Shown here: positions 19,114-27,308 of the stretch, in pieces | Layout: every line of letters begins with the position of its first letter | Position numbering within the stretch: the first letter of the stretch is position 1 | Made by a program: the position numbers and the translations under genes | Assembly (NCBI GenBank): GCA_019637295.1 | Contig: JAHBVX010000001.1 | Span: forward strand, 1,122,511 to 1,186,510 | Source of the DNA: Polyangiaceae bacterium | Lineage (GTDB): Bacteria > Myxococcota_A > Polyangia > Polyangiales > Polyangiaceae | Reading direction: 5' to 3' | DNA: 64,000 nucleotides | The notes under the pieces: model-generated | What the model was told of the DNA's origin: nothing | The model's database searches: none | What the model saw: the letters and a program-made list of their open reading frames with translations, nothing else

Positions 19114-20448
19114 GTGGACAGCGCCACCCTCTCGCCCGGGACCGTGATCGCGGACCGCTTTCGGGTCGTGCGGCTGCTCGGGGCCGGGGGCATGGGCGCG
19201 GTGTACGAAGTGGAGCACGAGGTGACGCTGCACCGGCGCGCGCTCAAGTTGTTGCACGGGGAGCTGGCACGGGAGCCCGAAGTCGTCAGCCGATTCCTGC
19301 GCGAGGCTTCGGCGGCGGGTCGCATCGGCAGCGAGCACATCGTCGAGACCTTCGACGCGGGGCGACTCCCGAGCGGTGAGCCCTACCTGGTGATGGAGCT
19401 GCTCGAAGGTCACACCCTCGAGCGGCTGCTCGCCGACGCCGGTGGTCGACTTCCCCTCACGCAAGGCCTGTCGATCGTGTCGCAGGCGGCGCGAGGCATC
19501 CACGCCGCGCACGAGGCCGGCATCGTGCATCGTGACGTCAAGCCGGAGAATCTGTTCGTCGTCCGCGGGCCCATCCCAACCGTCAAGGTCCTCGACTTCG
19601 GAATCTCGAAGTTCGATCCTGCGCTCACCGGCACGCCCTCGCTCACGGTCGATGGGCTGGCGATGGGCACGCCCCACTACATGTCACCCGAGCAGGTGCG
19701 CGGACAGTCCGACATCGGACCGGCCACGGACATCTACGCGCTGGGCGTCGTGCTGTACGAGACCATCACGGGCAAGAAGCCCTTCGACGCCGAGACGCTG
19801 CCAGCCCTGAGCGTCGCGATCCACGAAGGCGAGTACGCGCCGGTAGAGAGCTTGCGCCCAGGTCTCCCGATGGCGCTCGGCGGCATCGTGGCGCGGGCGC
19901 TGGCGCGGCAGCCCACGGCTCGCTTCCGCACCGCCTCGGAGTTCGCCGACGCGGTCAGCGACGTGCTCGCGGGTCTGGGCGCCGCAGCCCCCGAGAGTCA
20001 CTCGCCTACGCTCCGGGTCGAGGCCGCCGCGCTGGCGCACTCCCTCCTGCCTCCCCCCGCTACCCGGCCCGCGCCCACTGCTGCTGGCACGAAGGATCTC
20101 GGTCACACCCAGCTGTCGCCGGGCGAGCCTCGGCGCTCCTCGGTCGCGTGGGTGGCCCTGGCGGCGGCGGCGGGGGTCGCGCTCGTCGTGACCGTCGTGC
20201 TGCTCTGGGCGCGTCGCCCCGCCGAGGTGACCGCCGCGAGCGCCGAGCCCTCCGCGGTCCCGGCGCCTCAGCCCAGCGCGCTGCCTGGCGTGGCGCCCGT
20301 GGTGAGCGCGCGTCCGGAGCCCGAGGACGCAGCACCGTCCGCGCTCCCGCCGTCCACGAAGCCCGCGCCCGGATCCGGCAAGAGGTCACCCGGCGGTGGT
20401 GGTACACGAGCAAAGGAGCATGGGCTTGGGACCGAAGATCCGTTCTAG
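19114..20448 (+). CDS. Hanks-type Ser/Thr protein kinase with TM anchor
   Basis: A 444-aa PknB-like kinase starting at GTG 19114. The catalytic domain is complete: glycine loop GAGGMG (23-28), VAIK-type lysine K45 (RALKLL), HRDVKPEN (about 139-146), DFGISK (about 161), MSPEQ (about 190). A Pro/Ala-rich linker (300-345) leads to one transmembrane helix (about 346-370) and a short disordered external tail with no sensor domain. The next gene starts 29 bp before this one ends, so kinase and PEGA protein are translated together and may be enzyme and partner. Possible readers of its phosphorylation include the FHA protein at 2.4 kb. Confidence 0.93.
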   Translation: MDSATLSPGTVIADRFRVVRLLGAGGMGAVYEVEHEVTLHRRALKLLHGELAREPEVVSRFLREASAAGRIGSEHIVETFDAGRLPSGEPYLVMELLEGHTLERLLADAGGRLPLTQGLSIVSQAARGIHAAHEAGIVHRDVKPENLFVVRGPIPTVKVLDFGISKFDPALTGTPSLTVDGLAMGTPHYMSPEQVRGQSDIGPATDIYALGVVLYETITGKKPFDAETLPALSVAIHEGEYAPVESLRPGLPMALGGIVARALARQPTARFRTASEFADAVSDVLAGLGAAAPESHSPTLRVEAAALAHSLLPPPATRPAPTAAGTKDLGHTQLSPGEPRRSSVAWVALAAAAGVALVVTVVLLWARRPAEVTAASAEPSAVPAPQPSALPGVAPVVSARPEPEDAAPSALPPSTKPAPGSGKRSPGGGGTRAKEHGLGTEDPF

Positions 20449-21907
20449 CACCGTTGCGCTATGGCTCCTGGTCGTCGCGTCTTTCAGCCCCGAGAGCGCG
20501 GCACAGGGCTCGGAGCGCGATCGCAACGAGGCGCGTGAGCGGTTTCACCGTGGCCTTCAGCTCTTCAACCAAGGCGACGACGCTGGGGCGCTCGCCGAGT
20601 TCGAGCGCGCTTACGAGCTGGTGCCGTTGCCGTTGATCCAGTTCAACATCGGCCTGGTGCACGCCGCCATGGGCCGGCCGGTGGACGCAGTGGAGGTGCT
20701 CGACCGGCTCCTCGCCGCTCCGGCGGAGCTGGATGCGCAGAAGCTGGCGCGCGCGCGGACGGTGCGCAGCGAGCAGCTGGCCATGATCGGAGAGCTCGAC
20801 GTCGTGTCGAACGTCGCAGGCGCCAACATCGAGGTGAACGGCGTGGTCCGGGGGCGCACTCCACTCCAGCGTCCGCTCCGGGTCGCCCGTGGGACGCACA
20901 TCGTGGGTGCGGTTGCGCAGGGTCACCTGCCGCTCCGCAAGGAAGTCCGGGTGCCGAGCGGTGGCGTGACGCGGGTGGAGTTGAACCTCGATCCCGCGGA
21001 CGGTCGCCTGGCCGCGCTCGAGCTGCGCGTCGTGCCGGTGGGCGTGGAGGTGCGGCTGGAAGGCCGCCGGCTGGCGACCACACCGCTTCCGGCGCCTCTG
21101 TCCCTGCCGCCGGGTCGCCACCGCGTCGAGCTCGCGCGGCCCGGCTACCGCAGCGAGACGCGGGAGGTCGAGCTGGGGCCCGGGGCCACGGGGCAGCTGA
21201 CGGTCACCCTCGCGGTGGACTCCGGCGCGCTCGCGCAGCAGGGAGGCACCCTCGTGCTCGACGTGAGCGAGCCCAACGCCAGCGTCTGGATCGACGGCAG
21301 CAAAGCGAACCTGACGGCGCGCTTGCCTCACGGGCCCCACGAGGTGCGCATCGAGCGCGCTGGATTCCTGCCGTTCACGCGGGAAGTCAGCGTGCCTCGG
21401 GGTCGATCCATCGCTGTGCGGGTCGAGCTCGAGCCCACTCCTGCAACGCGCGCGGCCTACGTGGCGCGCACCACCAGTCAGCGCACCTGGGGTTGGGTCG
21501 CCACCGGCGCGGGCACGGCGTTCGTCCTCGGCGGCGCGGGGTTCCTCGTGTACAACGCGCGTGCCGACGCGGACGCCACGGACCACTACGAGTCCGAGGC
21601 GCGCAAACACGAGGCCGGTGGGGCGTGCGAGCGAGGGACGGACAAGCAGACCCCGGCTTGTCTCGAGCGCCTCCGATTGGCGCTGGACGATCTCGATGCC
21701 GTTCGTGCCCGTGAGAAGTTCGGCTGGATAGGGGTGGGGGTGGGCGTGGCGGCGGTCGGGGCGGGGGCGTACTTGCTGCTCTCGGGCGACGATCCGAATC
21801 GTTACGAACCCGGACCCGACAGCGACGTGTTCGGCGCGTCGCGCCTCGCCCCCGTCCTGTCCTTGACGGCGAATGGCGGTTTCCTCGGGGTTCGTGGCGG
21901 TTTTTGA
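20420..21907 (+). CDS. TPR-PEGA domain protein
   Basis: A 495-aa exported protein. ATG 20420 has AAGGAG just upstream and gives a signal peptide ending near ESAAQG. Residues 25-110 hold TPR-like helices (ARERFHRGLQLFNQGDD, FERAYELVPLPLIQFNIG). Three PEGA-type beta-sandwich repeats follow (about 125-185, 195-260 and 275-335; for example GANIEVNGVVRGRTPL, GVEVRLEGRRLATTPL, NASVWIDGSKANL). Near the C-terminus are two hydrophobic segments (GWVATGAGTAFVLGGAGFLV and GWIGVGVGVAAVGAGAYLLL), probably membrane helices flanking a Cys-containing loop. PEGA domains bind envelope surface structures. It overlaps the kinase gene by 29 bp, a common myxobacterial kinase-PEGA pair. Confidence 0.87.
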   Translation: MGLGPKIRSSTVALWLLVVASFSPESAAQGSERDRNEARERFHRGLQLFNQGDDAGALAEFERAYELVPLPLIQFNIGLVHAAMGRPVDAVEVLDRLLAAPAELDAQKLARARTVRSEQLAMIGELDVVSNVAGANIEVNGVVRGRTPLQRPLRVARGTHIVGAVAQGHLPLRKEVRVPSGGVTRVELNLDPADGRLAALELRVVPVGVEVRLEGRRLATTPLPAPLSLPPGRHRVELARPGYRSETREVELGPGATGQLTVTLAVDSGALAQQGGTLVLDVSEPNASVWIDGSKANLTARLPHGPHEVRIERAGFLPFTREVSVPRGRSIAVRVELEPTPATRAAYVARTTSQRTWGWVATGAGTAFVLGGAGFLVYNARADADATDHYESEARKHEAGGACERGTDKQTPACLERLRLALDDLDAVRAREKFGWIGVGVGVAAVGAGAYLLLSGDDPNRYEPGPDSDVFGASRLAPVLSLTANGGFLGVRGGF

Positions 21908-21940
21908 GCGCGGTCAGGCTTCGCGCTATCCTGGCGTTCG

Positions 21941-22990
21941 ATGAGGCGACGCCTTGGTAGCATCCTGGTGTTGGTCGGCGCTGGGCTCGCCTTGGGCAGC
22001 GGCTGCGGCGACACCAACGAAGAGCGCATTCGCGCCGCGACCTTGCTCGAGGGTTGCCTGATCAACAGCGATTGTCAGGCGCCGTTCGTGTGCGTGTTCC
22101 GCAAGTGTCACAAGCAGTGTGAGACTACACGCGATTGTGATGACGGCACGCGCTGCGTGGTCGGCGAGAGTGGGTTGAACGTTTGCCAGCCGGACACGCC
22201 CTGCAGCTACAACAGCCAGTGTCCGGGCTCGCAGGTCTGCGCCATCGACGGGGAGTGTCGCGATCAGTGCGCGGCGGATCGTGATTGTGTCGCCGAGCAG
22301 GTGTGCGTCACCGGTGTGTGCGCGGACACCGAGGAGCTCGACCAAGGGGAGCTGCCCGTCGTGGATGCGGGCCCGGCGGACGGCCGCCCCTGCTCCTACA
22401 ACAGCGAGTGTGAGCTGCCCCTCGCGTGCATCAACGGTCTGTGCAAGATCGAGTGCTTTCAGGATCGGGACTGCACCTATGGTTTGGTCTGTTACCTGAA
22501 CCGCTGCTCGCTGCCGAGCGCAGTGCCCGATGGCGGCGCGGCGGACGCGAGCAGCGGCACCGGAGGGGTGGACGCGTCGGCGGGAGCGAACGGCGTCGGA
22601 GGCAACGCCGGCGCCGGAGCCTCGGGCCTCGGTGGCGCGAGCTCGGGCGGCGCGAGCTCGGGCGGGACCGGCGGCAGCGGGTTCGGCGGGACGGGCGGGA
22701 CGAGCGGCAGCGGCGGCAGCGGCGGCAGCGGCGGCAGCGGGTTCGGCGGGACCGGCGGCAGCGGGTTCGGCGGGACGGGCGGGACGAGCGGCAGCGGCGG
22801 CAGCGGCGGCAGCGGGTTCGGCGGGACGGGCGGGACGAGCGGCAGCGGCGGCAGCGGCGGCAGCGGGTTCGGCGGGACGGGCGGGACGAGCGGCAGCGGC
22901 GGCAGCGGCGGCAGCGGTCAGGGCGGCAGCGGCGGGACGGGCTTGGCGGGCGCCGGAGGCGTGAGCGTCGGCGGCACCGGTGGTGGGTGA
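21941..22990 (+). CDS. Cys-rich lipoprotein with Gly/Ser tandem-repeat tail
   Basis: A 349-aa lipoprotein; lipobox LGSGC (about residue 22). Residues 35-180 contain about two dozen Cys in repeated C-x5-C-x5-C modules (SDCQAPFVC, SYNSQCPGSQVC, DRDCVAEQVC, NSECELPLACINGLC), like the disulfide-rich modules of Polyangiales surface proteins. Residues 185-349 are a low-complexity G/S/T/F tail encoded by the 51-bp tandem repeat. The domain order (Cys modules first, linker last) is the reverse of many related lipoproteins. It overlaps the next lipoprotein gene by 11 bp, so the tail would sit just before the second protein if a frameshift ever joined them. Confidence 0.8.
   Translation: MRRRLGSILVLVGAGLALGSGCGDTNEERIRAATLLEGCLINSDCQAPFVCVFRKCHKQCETTRDCDDGTRCVVGESGLNVCQPDTPCSYNSQCPGSQVCAIDGECRDQCAADRDCVAEQVCVTGVCADTEELDQGELPVVDAGPADGRPCSYNSECELPLACINGLCKIECFQDRDCTYGLVCYLNRCSLPSAVPDGGAADASSGTGGVDASAGANGVGGNAGAGASGLGGASSGGASSGGTGGSGFGGTGGTSGSGGSGGSGGSGFGGTGGSGFGGTGGTSGSGGSGGSGFGGTGGTSGSGGSGGSGFGGTGGTSGSGGSGGSGQGGSGGTGLAGAGGVSVGGTGGG
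22679..22915 (+). repeat. 51-bp coding tandem repeat
   Basis: Units begin with GGGTTCGGCGGGACG at 22679, 22763, 22814 and 22865. The last three units are exactly 51 bp apart (17 codons). The first carries one extra 9-bp GGCGGCAGC block (60 bp), and a 24-bp short unit lies at 22739-22762. It encodes GFGGTGG plus a serine/glycine run. All unit lengths are multiples of three, so copy-number change would lengthen or shorten the tail without breaking the frame. Confidence 0.9.
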
Positions 22991-24002
22991 CGGGTCACAG
23001 CGGGTCCGGCTCGGCCTGGTCGGATGCGCCGTGTTGCTCGGGCTCGGCGCCTGCGGCCCCTCGGATGAAGCGCCGGCCGAAGCGCGCTGGAGGATGGTCT
23101 TCGAGCAACTCGACGGCGCCGTCATCTCCGTGCACGGGACGAGCGCGAGCGACGTCTGGGCGGTCGGAGGCGATCCGGGCACTGGCCCGCTCGTGCTGCA
23201 CTACGACGGCGCGCGCTGGACTCGCAGGCAGAGCGGCGCCTCGGCAGATCTGTGGTGGGTGCACGCGCTCGCTCCCGACGACGTGTTCTTCGGTGGCTCG
23301 AAGGGGACCATCCTGCGCTTCGACGGCACCAGCTTCGAGTCCCTGCCGACCCCGTCGGACGCCACCGTGTTCGGGATCTGGGGGACATCCTCGAGCGATC
23401 TCTGGGCAGTGGGTGGCGATCCGCTGGTGGTCGGCAAGGCCTTCGTGTGGCGCTTCGACGGTCAGACCTGGGCACCTGCAGCCGGCATGGTGGACGTGCC
23501 GGTCAGCAGCTATTTCAAAGTCTGGGGCAGGAGCGCGACGGACGTGCGCATCGTCGGTAGCGACGGCGTCATCCTTCACTTCGACGGAGACGCATTCACC
23601 GCAGCCGACTCGCCCACGACACGGCGGTTGCTCACGCTGCACGCCAGTCCAGACGCTCCTTGGGTCGCCGTGGGTGGGCTTGGTGTCGCGGTAGTGCTCG
23701 AGGACGCGGGAGCCGGCTGGCAAGACGTGACCCCCGAGGAGCCGCTCAAGGCCATCATCGGCGTGCATGTGCAGGCTAACGTCGGCTACGCGGCGGGCAA
23801 TGGTGGCACCGTGCTCGAGCGGACCGCGACCGGATGGAAGCGACAGTCACTCGGCTTCGACGTCTTCCAAGACTTCCACAGCGTGTGGATCGATGAGACC
23901 GCGGGCGTTTGGGTCGCTGGTGGGGACCTGGCGACCTCGCCGCTGGTGAGCGGCGTCTTGATCCACCGCGGCGAGAAGCCCCCCAGCCGTCAGCTCGACT
24001 GA
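22980..24002 (+). CDS. Beta-propeller lipoprotein
   Basis: A 340-aa lipoprotein with lipobox GLGAC (Cys25). Repeats of the type G-(T/R)-S-x-x-D-(V/L)-W-A-V-G-G recur: SASDVWAVGG, PDDVFFGGSKG, SSSDLWAVGG, SATDVRIVGS and TAGVWVAGG, each followed by a strand ending in a W or F-D-G. This is the short WD/kelch-like propeller common in myxobacterial secreted proteins. It starts at GTG 22980 (or the adjacent 22983), inside the end of the previous gene, and its end overlaps the convergent rhodanese gene by 13 bp. Ligand unknown. Confidence 0.8.
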   Translation: MVGDGSQRVRLGLVGCAVLLGLGACGPSDEAPAEARWRMVFEQLDGAVISVHGTSASDVWAVGGDPGTGPLVLHYDGARWTRRQSGASADLWWVHALAPDDVFFGGSKGTILRFDGTSFESLPTPSDATVFGIWGTSSSDLWAVGGDPLVVGKAFVWRFDGQTWAPAAGMVDVPVSSYFKVWGRSATDVRIVGSDGVILHFDGDAFTAADSPTTRRLLTLHASPDAPWVAVGGLGVAVVLEDAGAGWQDVTPEEPLKAIIGVHVQANVGYAAGNGGTVLERTATGWKRQSLGFDVFQDFHSVWIDETAGVWVAGGDLATSPLVSGVLIHRGEKPPSRQLD

Positions 24003-24427
24003 GCTCGACGCTTCACGTCCGCGTAGCTCTGTCCCGCTGGCGCGCCGGTCTCCACGGGCAGAGCCAGCTTGCTCCAGCCAGGGGTCGATCGGCCGAAGGC
24101 GTCGCGTGAGCCCTCCCAGCCCGTGACCAGATCCGCCAGCTGCGTGTACCCCGCCTGCACCAGCATCTCTGCGGCGCGCCGGGAGCGGGCGCCGCTGCGG
24201 CAGGACAACAGCAGCTTGTCGGTCGTCGAGAAGAGCTGCTGCACGACGTCCAGGAACTCCGGATTGGGCACCATGCCGCTGTCCGCACGGTGCATGAGCG
24301 GCACGTTCAGGGAGCCAGGGATGTGCCCGGCCTCGAACTCGGGCTCGCTGCGCACGTCCACGCAGACGTACCCCGCTTCGATGAGCGCCTTCGCGCGTTC
24401 TGGATCGGCGTCTTCGATTCGCGTCAC
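23990..24427 (-). CDS. Rhodanese-like sulfurtransferase
   Basis: A 145-aa single rhodanese domain. The catalytic loop CRSGAR begins at Cys76, and the substrate-side motif GHIPGSLNVP is at 34-43; DVRSEPEF at 24-31 is also typical. It transfers sulfane sulfur between thiosulfate, persulfides or proteins such as thioredoxin. GTG start at 24427. No signal peptide, so cytoplasmic. Divergent from the RNase J gene over 103 bp. Confidence 0.9.
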   Translation of the reverse strand: MTRIEDADPERAKALIEAGYVCVDVRSEPEFEAGHIPGSLNVPLMHRADSGMVPNPEFLDVVQQLFSTTDKLLLSCRSGARSRRAAEMLVQAGYTQLADLVTGWEGSRDAFGRSTPGWSKLALPVETGAPAGQSYADVKRRAQSS

Positions 24428-24530
24428 GGCCCTGGTCTACGCTCCGGCGGGTGGCGCGTCAAACGTCCGAGCCCCCCGGTCGCCCTGGCCTGCGCCCTGA
24501 GTTACTCTCCGGCGAGCGAGTACCGTCTTC

Positions 24531-26171
24531 ATGAGCCGAGCCATCCGTGTCGTCCCGCTGGGAGGGTTGGGGGAAATAGGCATGAACTGCCTGGCCATCG
24601 AGCAGAGTGACGGGATCCTGGTCGTGGACTGCGGGACGAGCTTCCCGCAGGACGATCTCGGGGTCGACGTCGTCCACCCGAACCTGTCGTACCTGTTCGA
24701 GAACGCCGAGCGGGTGAGCGGTGTCGTGCTCACCCACGGTCACGAGGACCACATTGGCGCGCTCTCCTTCCTGCTCGAGCGCGTCGACGCTCCGGTGTGG
24801 GGGCCCGCTCACGCCCTCGCGCTCGTGCGCCGTCGCTTCGAGGATCGAGGCTTCGCTGCGGCCCGGGCGCGGCTGACCGAGGTGACGCCGCGGCGACGGT
24901 TCGGCGTTGGCCCGTTCGAGGTGGAGCCCATCCGGGTCGCGCACTCGATCACCGAAGCGACCGCGCTCGCGATCCGCACCCGAGCTGGGCTGGTCGTACA
25001 CTCGGGGGACTTCAACTTCGACCCGGATCCCCCGGACGGCGAGCCAACGGACGAAGAGCGGCTCTCCGAGCTCGGGCGAGCCGGCGTGGAGCTGCTGCTC
25101 TCCGACAGCACCAACGTGGACGTGGAGGAGCGAGCCGGCTCCGAGCGCGAGGTGGGCTTGGCGCTCGGGCGCGTGATCGCAGCCGCGAGCGGCCGGGTGT
25201 TCGTCGCGTTGTTTGCCAGCAACGTGCAGCGACTCCGCTCGTTGGGCGACATCGCTCACGCTACCGGGCGGAAGATCTGCCTGCTGGGCCGGAGCCTGAA
25301 CACGCAGGTGGACATCGCCCAGCGGCTGGGCAAGCTGAGCTGGCCCTCCAACTTGCTCATCTCCGCGGAGCAGGCCGCTACCCTCGCGCCCGAGTGCGTG
25401 CTCGCCCTCACTGGCGGCTCGCAGGCCGAGCCCACCTCGGCGCTTCGTCGCCTGGCCTCGGGTGACCACCATCAGCTGCAGATCACCGCGGGAGACACGG
25501 TCGTCATGTCTGCGCGTATCATTCCGGGCAACGAACGCACGGTGCTCGACATGTCGTGCGACCTGCTACGCCAAGGTGCGCACCTCGTCACACGCGTGAC
25601 GGATCCGGACGTACACACGAGCGGTCACGCCGGCCGCTCGGAGCAGCGCCGCCTGATCGAGCTGCTGAGGCCGCGGGCCTTCCTTCCGATCCACGGCACG
25701 CTGCACCACCTGCTCCGGCACCAGGAGTTGGCGCGCGAGATGGGGGTGGCCCACACCTCGGTCACGGAGAACGGCGGTGTGGTCGCATTCGACCCGGAGC
25801 TGGGTCTGATGGCCGACGGCCGCGTCCCCCACGGTCGGGTCTACGTCTCGGCGACCGGCGAGGCGCTCCCTCCCGGCGTGCTCAAGCGTCGCGCCGAGCT
25901 CGCGCGCTCCGGCAGCGTCGTGATCAGCGTGGTCTTGTCCGAGACCGGCGAGCCTCGGGCAGCGGCCCGAGTCTCCTCTCGCGGAGTCGCGGGCCTGGAC
26001 GACGCTCCCCGCGCTCTCGAGCGCGTGGCCCAGGCGGTGTCCGACGCGCTCGCAGGCAAGCGCCGAGGCCTGGCCGCCGACGAGCTCGTGCGCCGCGCCG
26101 CACGGCGAGTCATCGTCGCCGAGGGGGGCGCGCGTCCGGTGATCGAAGTGCACCTACTTCGCGTAGAGTGA
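24531..26171 (+). CDS. rnj: Ribonuclease J
   Basis: A 546-aa metallo-beta-lactamase/beta-CASP nuclease that degrades and matures RNA (5' exonuclease and endonuclease). The metal motif T-H-G-H-E-D-H-I-G is at about 66-74, with further ligands in VVHSGDFNFD (about 161) and LLLSDSTN (about 184). The beta-CASP part holds LTGGSQAEP (about 298), the SARIIPGNE loop and the HTSGHAG motif (about 363). FLPIHGTLHHL (about 383) is the usual RNase J segment. The C-terminal ~100 residues form the small family domain. No RNase E gene is seen in this window for comparison. Confidence 0.95.
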   Translation: MSRAIRVVPLGGLGEIGMNCLAIEQSDGILVVDCGTSFPQDDLGVDVVHPNLSYLFENAERVSGVVLTHGHEDHIGALSFLLERVDAPVWGPAHALALVRRRFEDRGFAAARARLTEVTPRRRFGVGPFEVEPIRVAHSITEATALAIRTRAGLVVHSGDFNFDPDPPDGEPTDEERLSELGRAGVELLLSDSTNVDVEERAGSEREVGLALGRVIAAASGRVFVALFASNVQRLRSLGDIAHATGRKICLLGRSLNTQVDIAQRLGKLSWPSNLLISAEQAATLAPECVLALTGGSQAEPTSALRRLASGDHHQLQITAGDTVVMSARIIPGNERTVLDMSCDLLRQGAHLVTRVTDPDVHTSGHAGRSEQRRLIELLRPRAFLPIHGTLHHLLRHQELAREMGVAHTSVTENGGVVAFDPELGLMADGRVPHGRVYVSATGEALPPGVLKRRAELARSGSVVISVVLSETGEPRAAARVSSRGVAGLDDAPRALERVAQAVSDALAGKRRGLAADELVRRAARRVIVAEGGARPVIEVHLLRVE

Positions 26172-26186
26172 CGTAAGGTCGGCAGG

Positions 26187-27218
26187 ATGACTCGGTCGAG
26201 CCTCGCCGCGCTGTTCGTGACCCTACTTTCGGCGGGCTGCGACCGAGACCGCGAGCCACCATCGCGCCCCGCTGTGGCGGCCCCGGCGAGCGCGCCCCGC
26301 GACACCTCGACGGTGCTCGACGACCCCAGCTTCCGCTTCCCGGGTGCGAGTCGAGTGGTCGCCATCGGGGACGTGCATGGTGACCTCGCTGCGACACGCC
26401 GCGCGCTGCGCTTGGCCGGCGCCATCGACGACAAGGACGACTGGATCGGCGGGGAGCTCGTCGTGGTTCAGACTGGGGACCAGCTCGACCGGGGTGACGA
26501 CGAGCCCGAGATCCTGGATCTGCTCGAGGCGCTCGAGCAGAAGGCCCAGCGGGCGGGCGGACGGTTGTACGTCCTGAACGGCAACCACGAGGTCATGAAC
26601 GTGGCTGGTGACCTGCGATACGTCACCGAGGACGGCTTCCTGGACTATCGCGACGTGAAGCCCTCCTCGGTCACCGTGGCGCGACAGCTCGAGACCTTCG
26701 AAGAGAAGATGCGTGGACGTGCAGCCGCCTTCCTGCCGGGCGGCAAGGAAGCGCTGCGCCTCGCCAAGCGCAACGTCGCCATCATCGTGGGCGACACCGT
26801 GTTCGCTCACGGCGGCGTCTTGCCTGGGCACGCGCGCTACGGCCTCGGTCGCATCAACGCCGAGGCGAGCGCGTGGATGCGGGCCGAGACGCGCCGTATC
26901 CCCCAGCAGCTCGACGGCCCGAGCAGCGTGATCTGGACGCGAGACTACTCGGAGACGCCCACCAGCGAGCGAGCCTGCGAGGCCCTCGGTCGCACCCTCG
27001 AGCTGCTGCGCGCCAAGCGCATGGTCGTGGGGCACACGGTGCAAGACGCGGGGATCAGCAGCGCGTGCGGTGGGCGCGTGTGGCGCGTGGACGTCGGCCT
27101 CGCCAAGCACTACGGGGGCCGCACGAGCGTGCTCGAGATCCGAGGCCAAGAGGTGCGGCCGCTGACCCCGGTCGACGCCGCCCCGGACGCTGCCAGCCCA
27201 CCCAAGCCCACGCCGTGA
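26187..27218 (+). CDS. Shewanella-like PPP-family phosphatase, lipoprotein
   Basis: A 343-aa calcineurin-like phosphatase on a lipoprotein anchor (LLSAGC, Cys18). The PPP motifs are GDVHGD (about 61-66), GDQLDRG (about 96-102) and NGNHE (about 131-135), with late His ligands in FAHGGVLPGH (about 210) and VVGHTVQ (about 280). This spacing and the extended insertion between NGNHE and FAHGG match Shewanella-like phosphatases, which can act on phosphotyrosine or other phosphoproteins. It is 15 bp from rnj, probably the same transcript. Its export argues for a periplasmic substrate. Confidence 0.85.
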   Translation: MTRSSLAALFVTLLSAGCDRDREPPSRPAVAAPASAPRDTSTVLDDPSFRFPGASRVVAIGDVHGDLAATRRALRLAGAIDDKDDWIGGELVVVQTGDQLDRGDDEPEILDLLEALEQKAQRAGGRLYVLNGNHEVMNVAGDLRYVTEDGFLDYRDVKPSSVTVARQLETFEEKMRGRAAAFLPGGKEALRLAKRNVAIIVGDTVFAHGGVLPGHARYGLGRINAEASAWMRAETRRIPQQLDGPSSVIWTRDYSETPTSERACEALGRTLELLRAKRMVVGHTVQDAGISSACGGRVWRVDVGLAKHYGGRTSVLEIRGQEVRPLTPVDAAPDAASPPKPTP

Positions 27219-27308
27219 CGTTTGGGTCCGTGCGGCGCGGGAGCGGCGCGGCGCACGCGGCGCCAGGGGCCCGTGTTCGCCCGCTCGGGGGCGCGGTATA
27301 CGGGCGTC

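Noticed and set aside
22679..22915. Regular repeats that could suggest a CRISPR array
   Set aside because: The repeats lie in a coding Gly/Ser tail, have no unique spacers, all unit lengths are multiples of three, and no cas gene is present.
21926..23182. 418-codon reverse frame rich in AAAAARPARPAEP
   Set aside because: Mirror of the Gly/Ser repeat; periodicity comes from the DNA repeat and not from protein selection.
22426..23694. 422-codon frame across the repeat region and second lipoprotein gene
   Set aside because: Arg-rich frame-shadow of the Gly-coding repeats; no domain.
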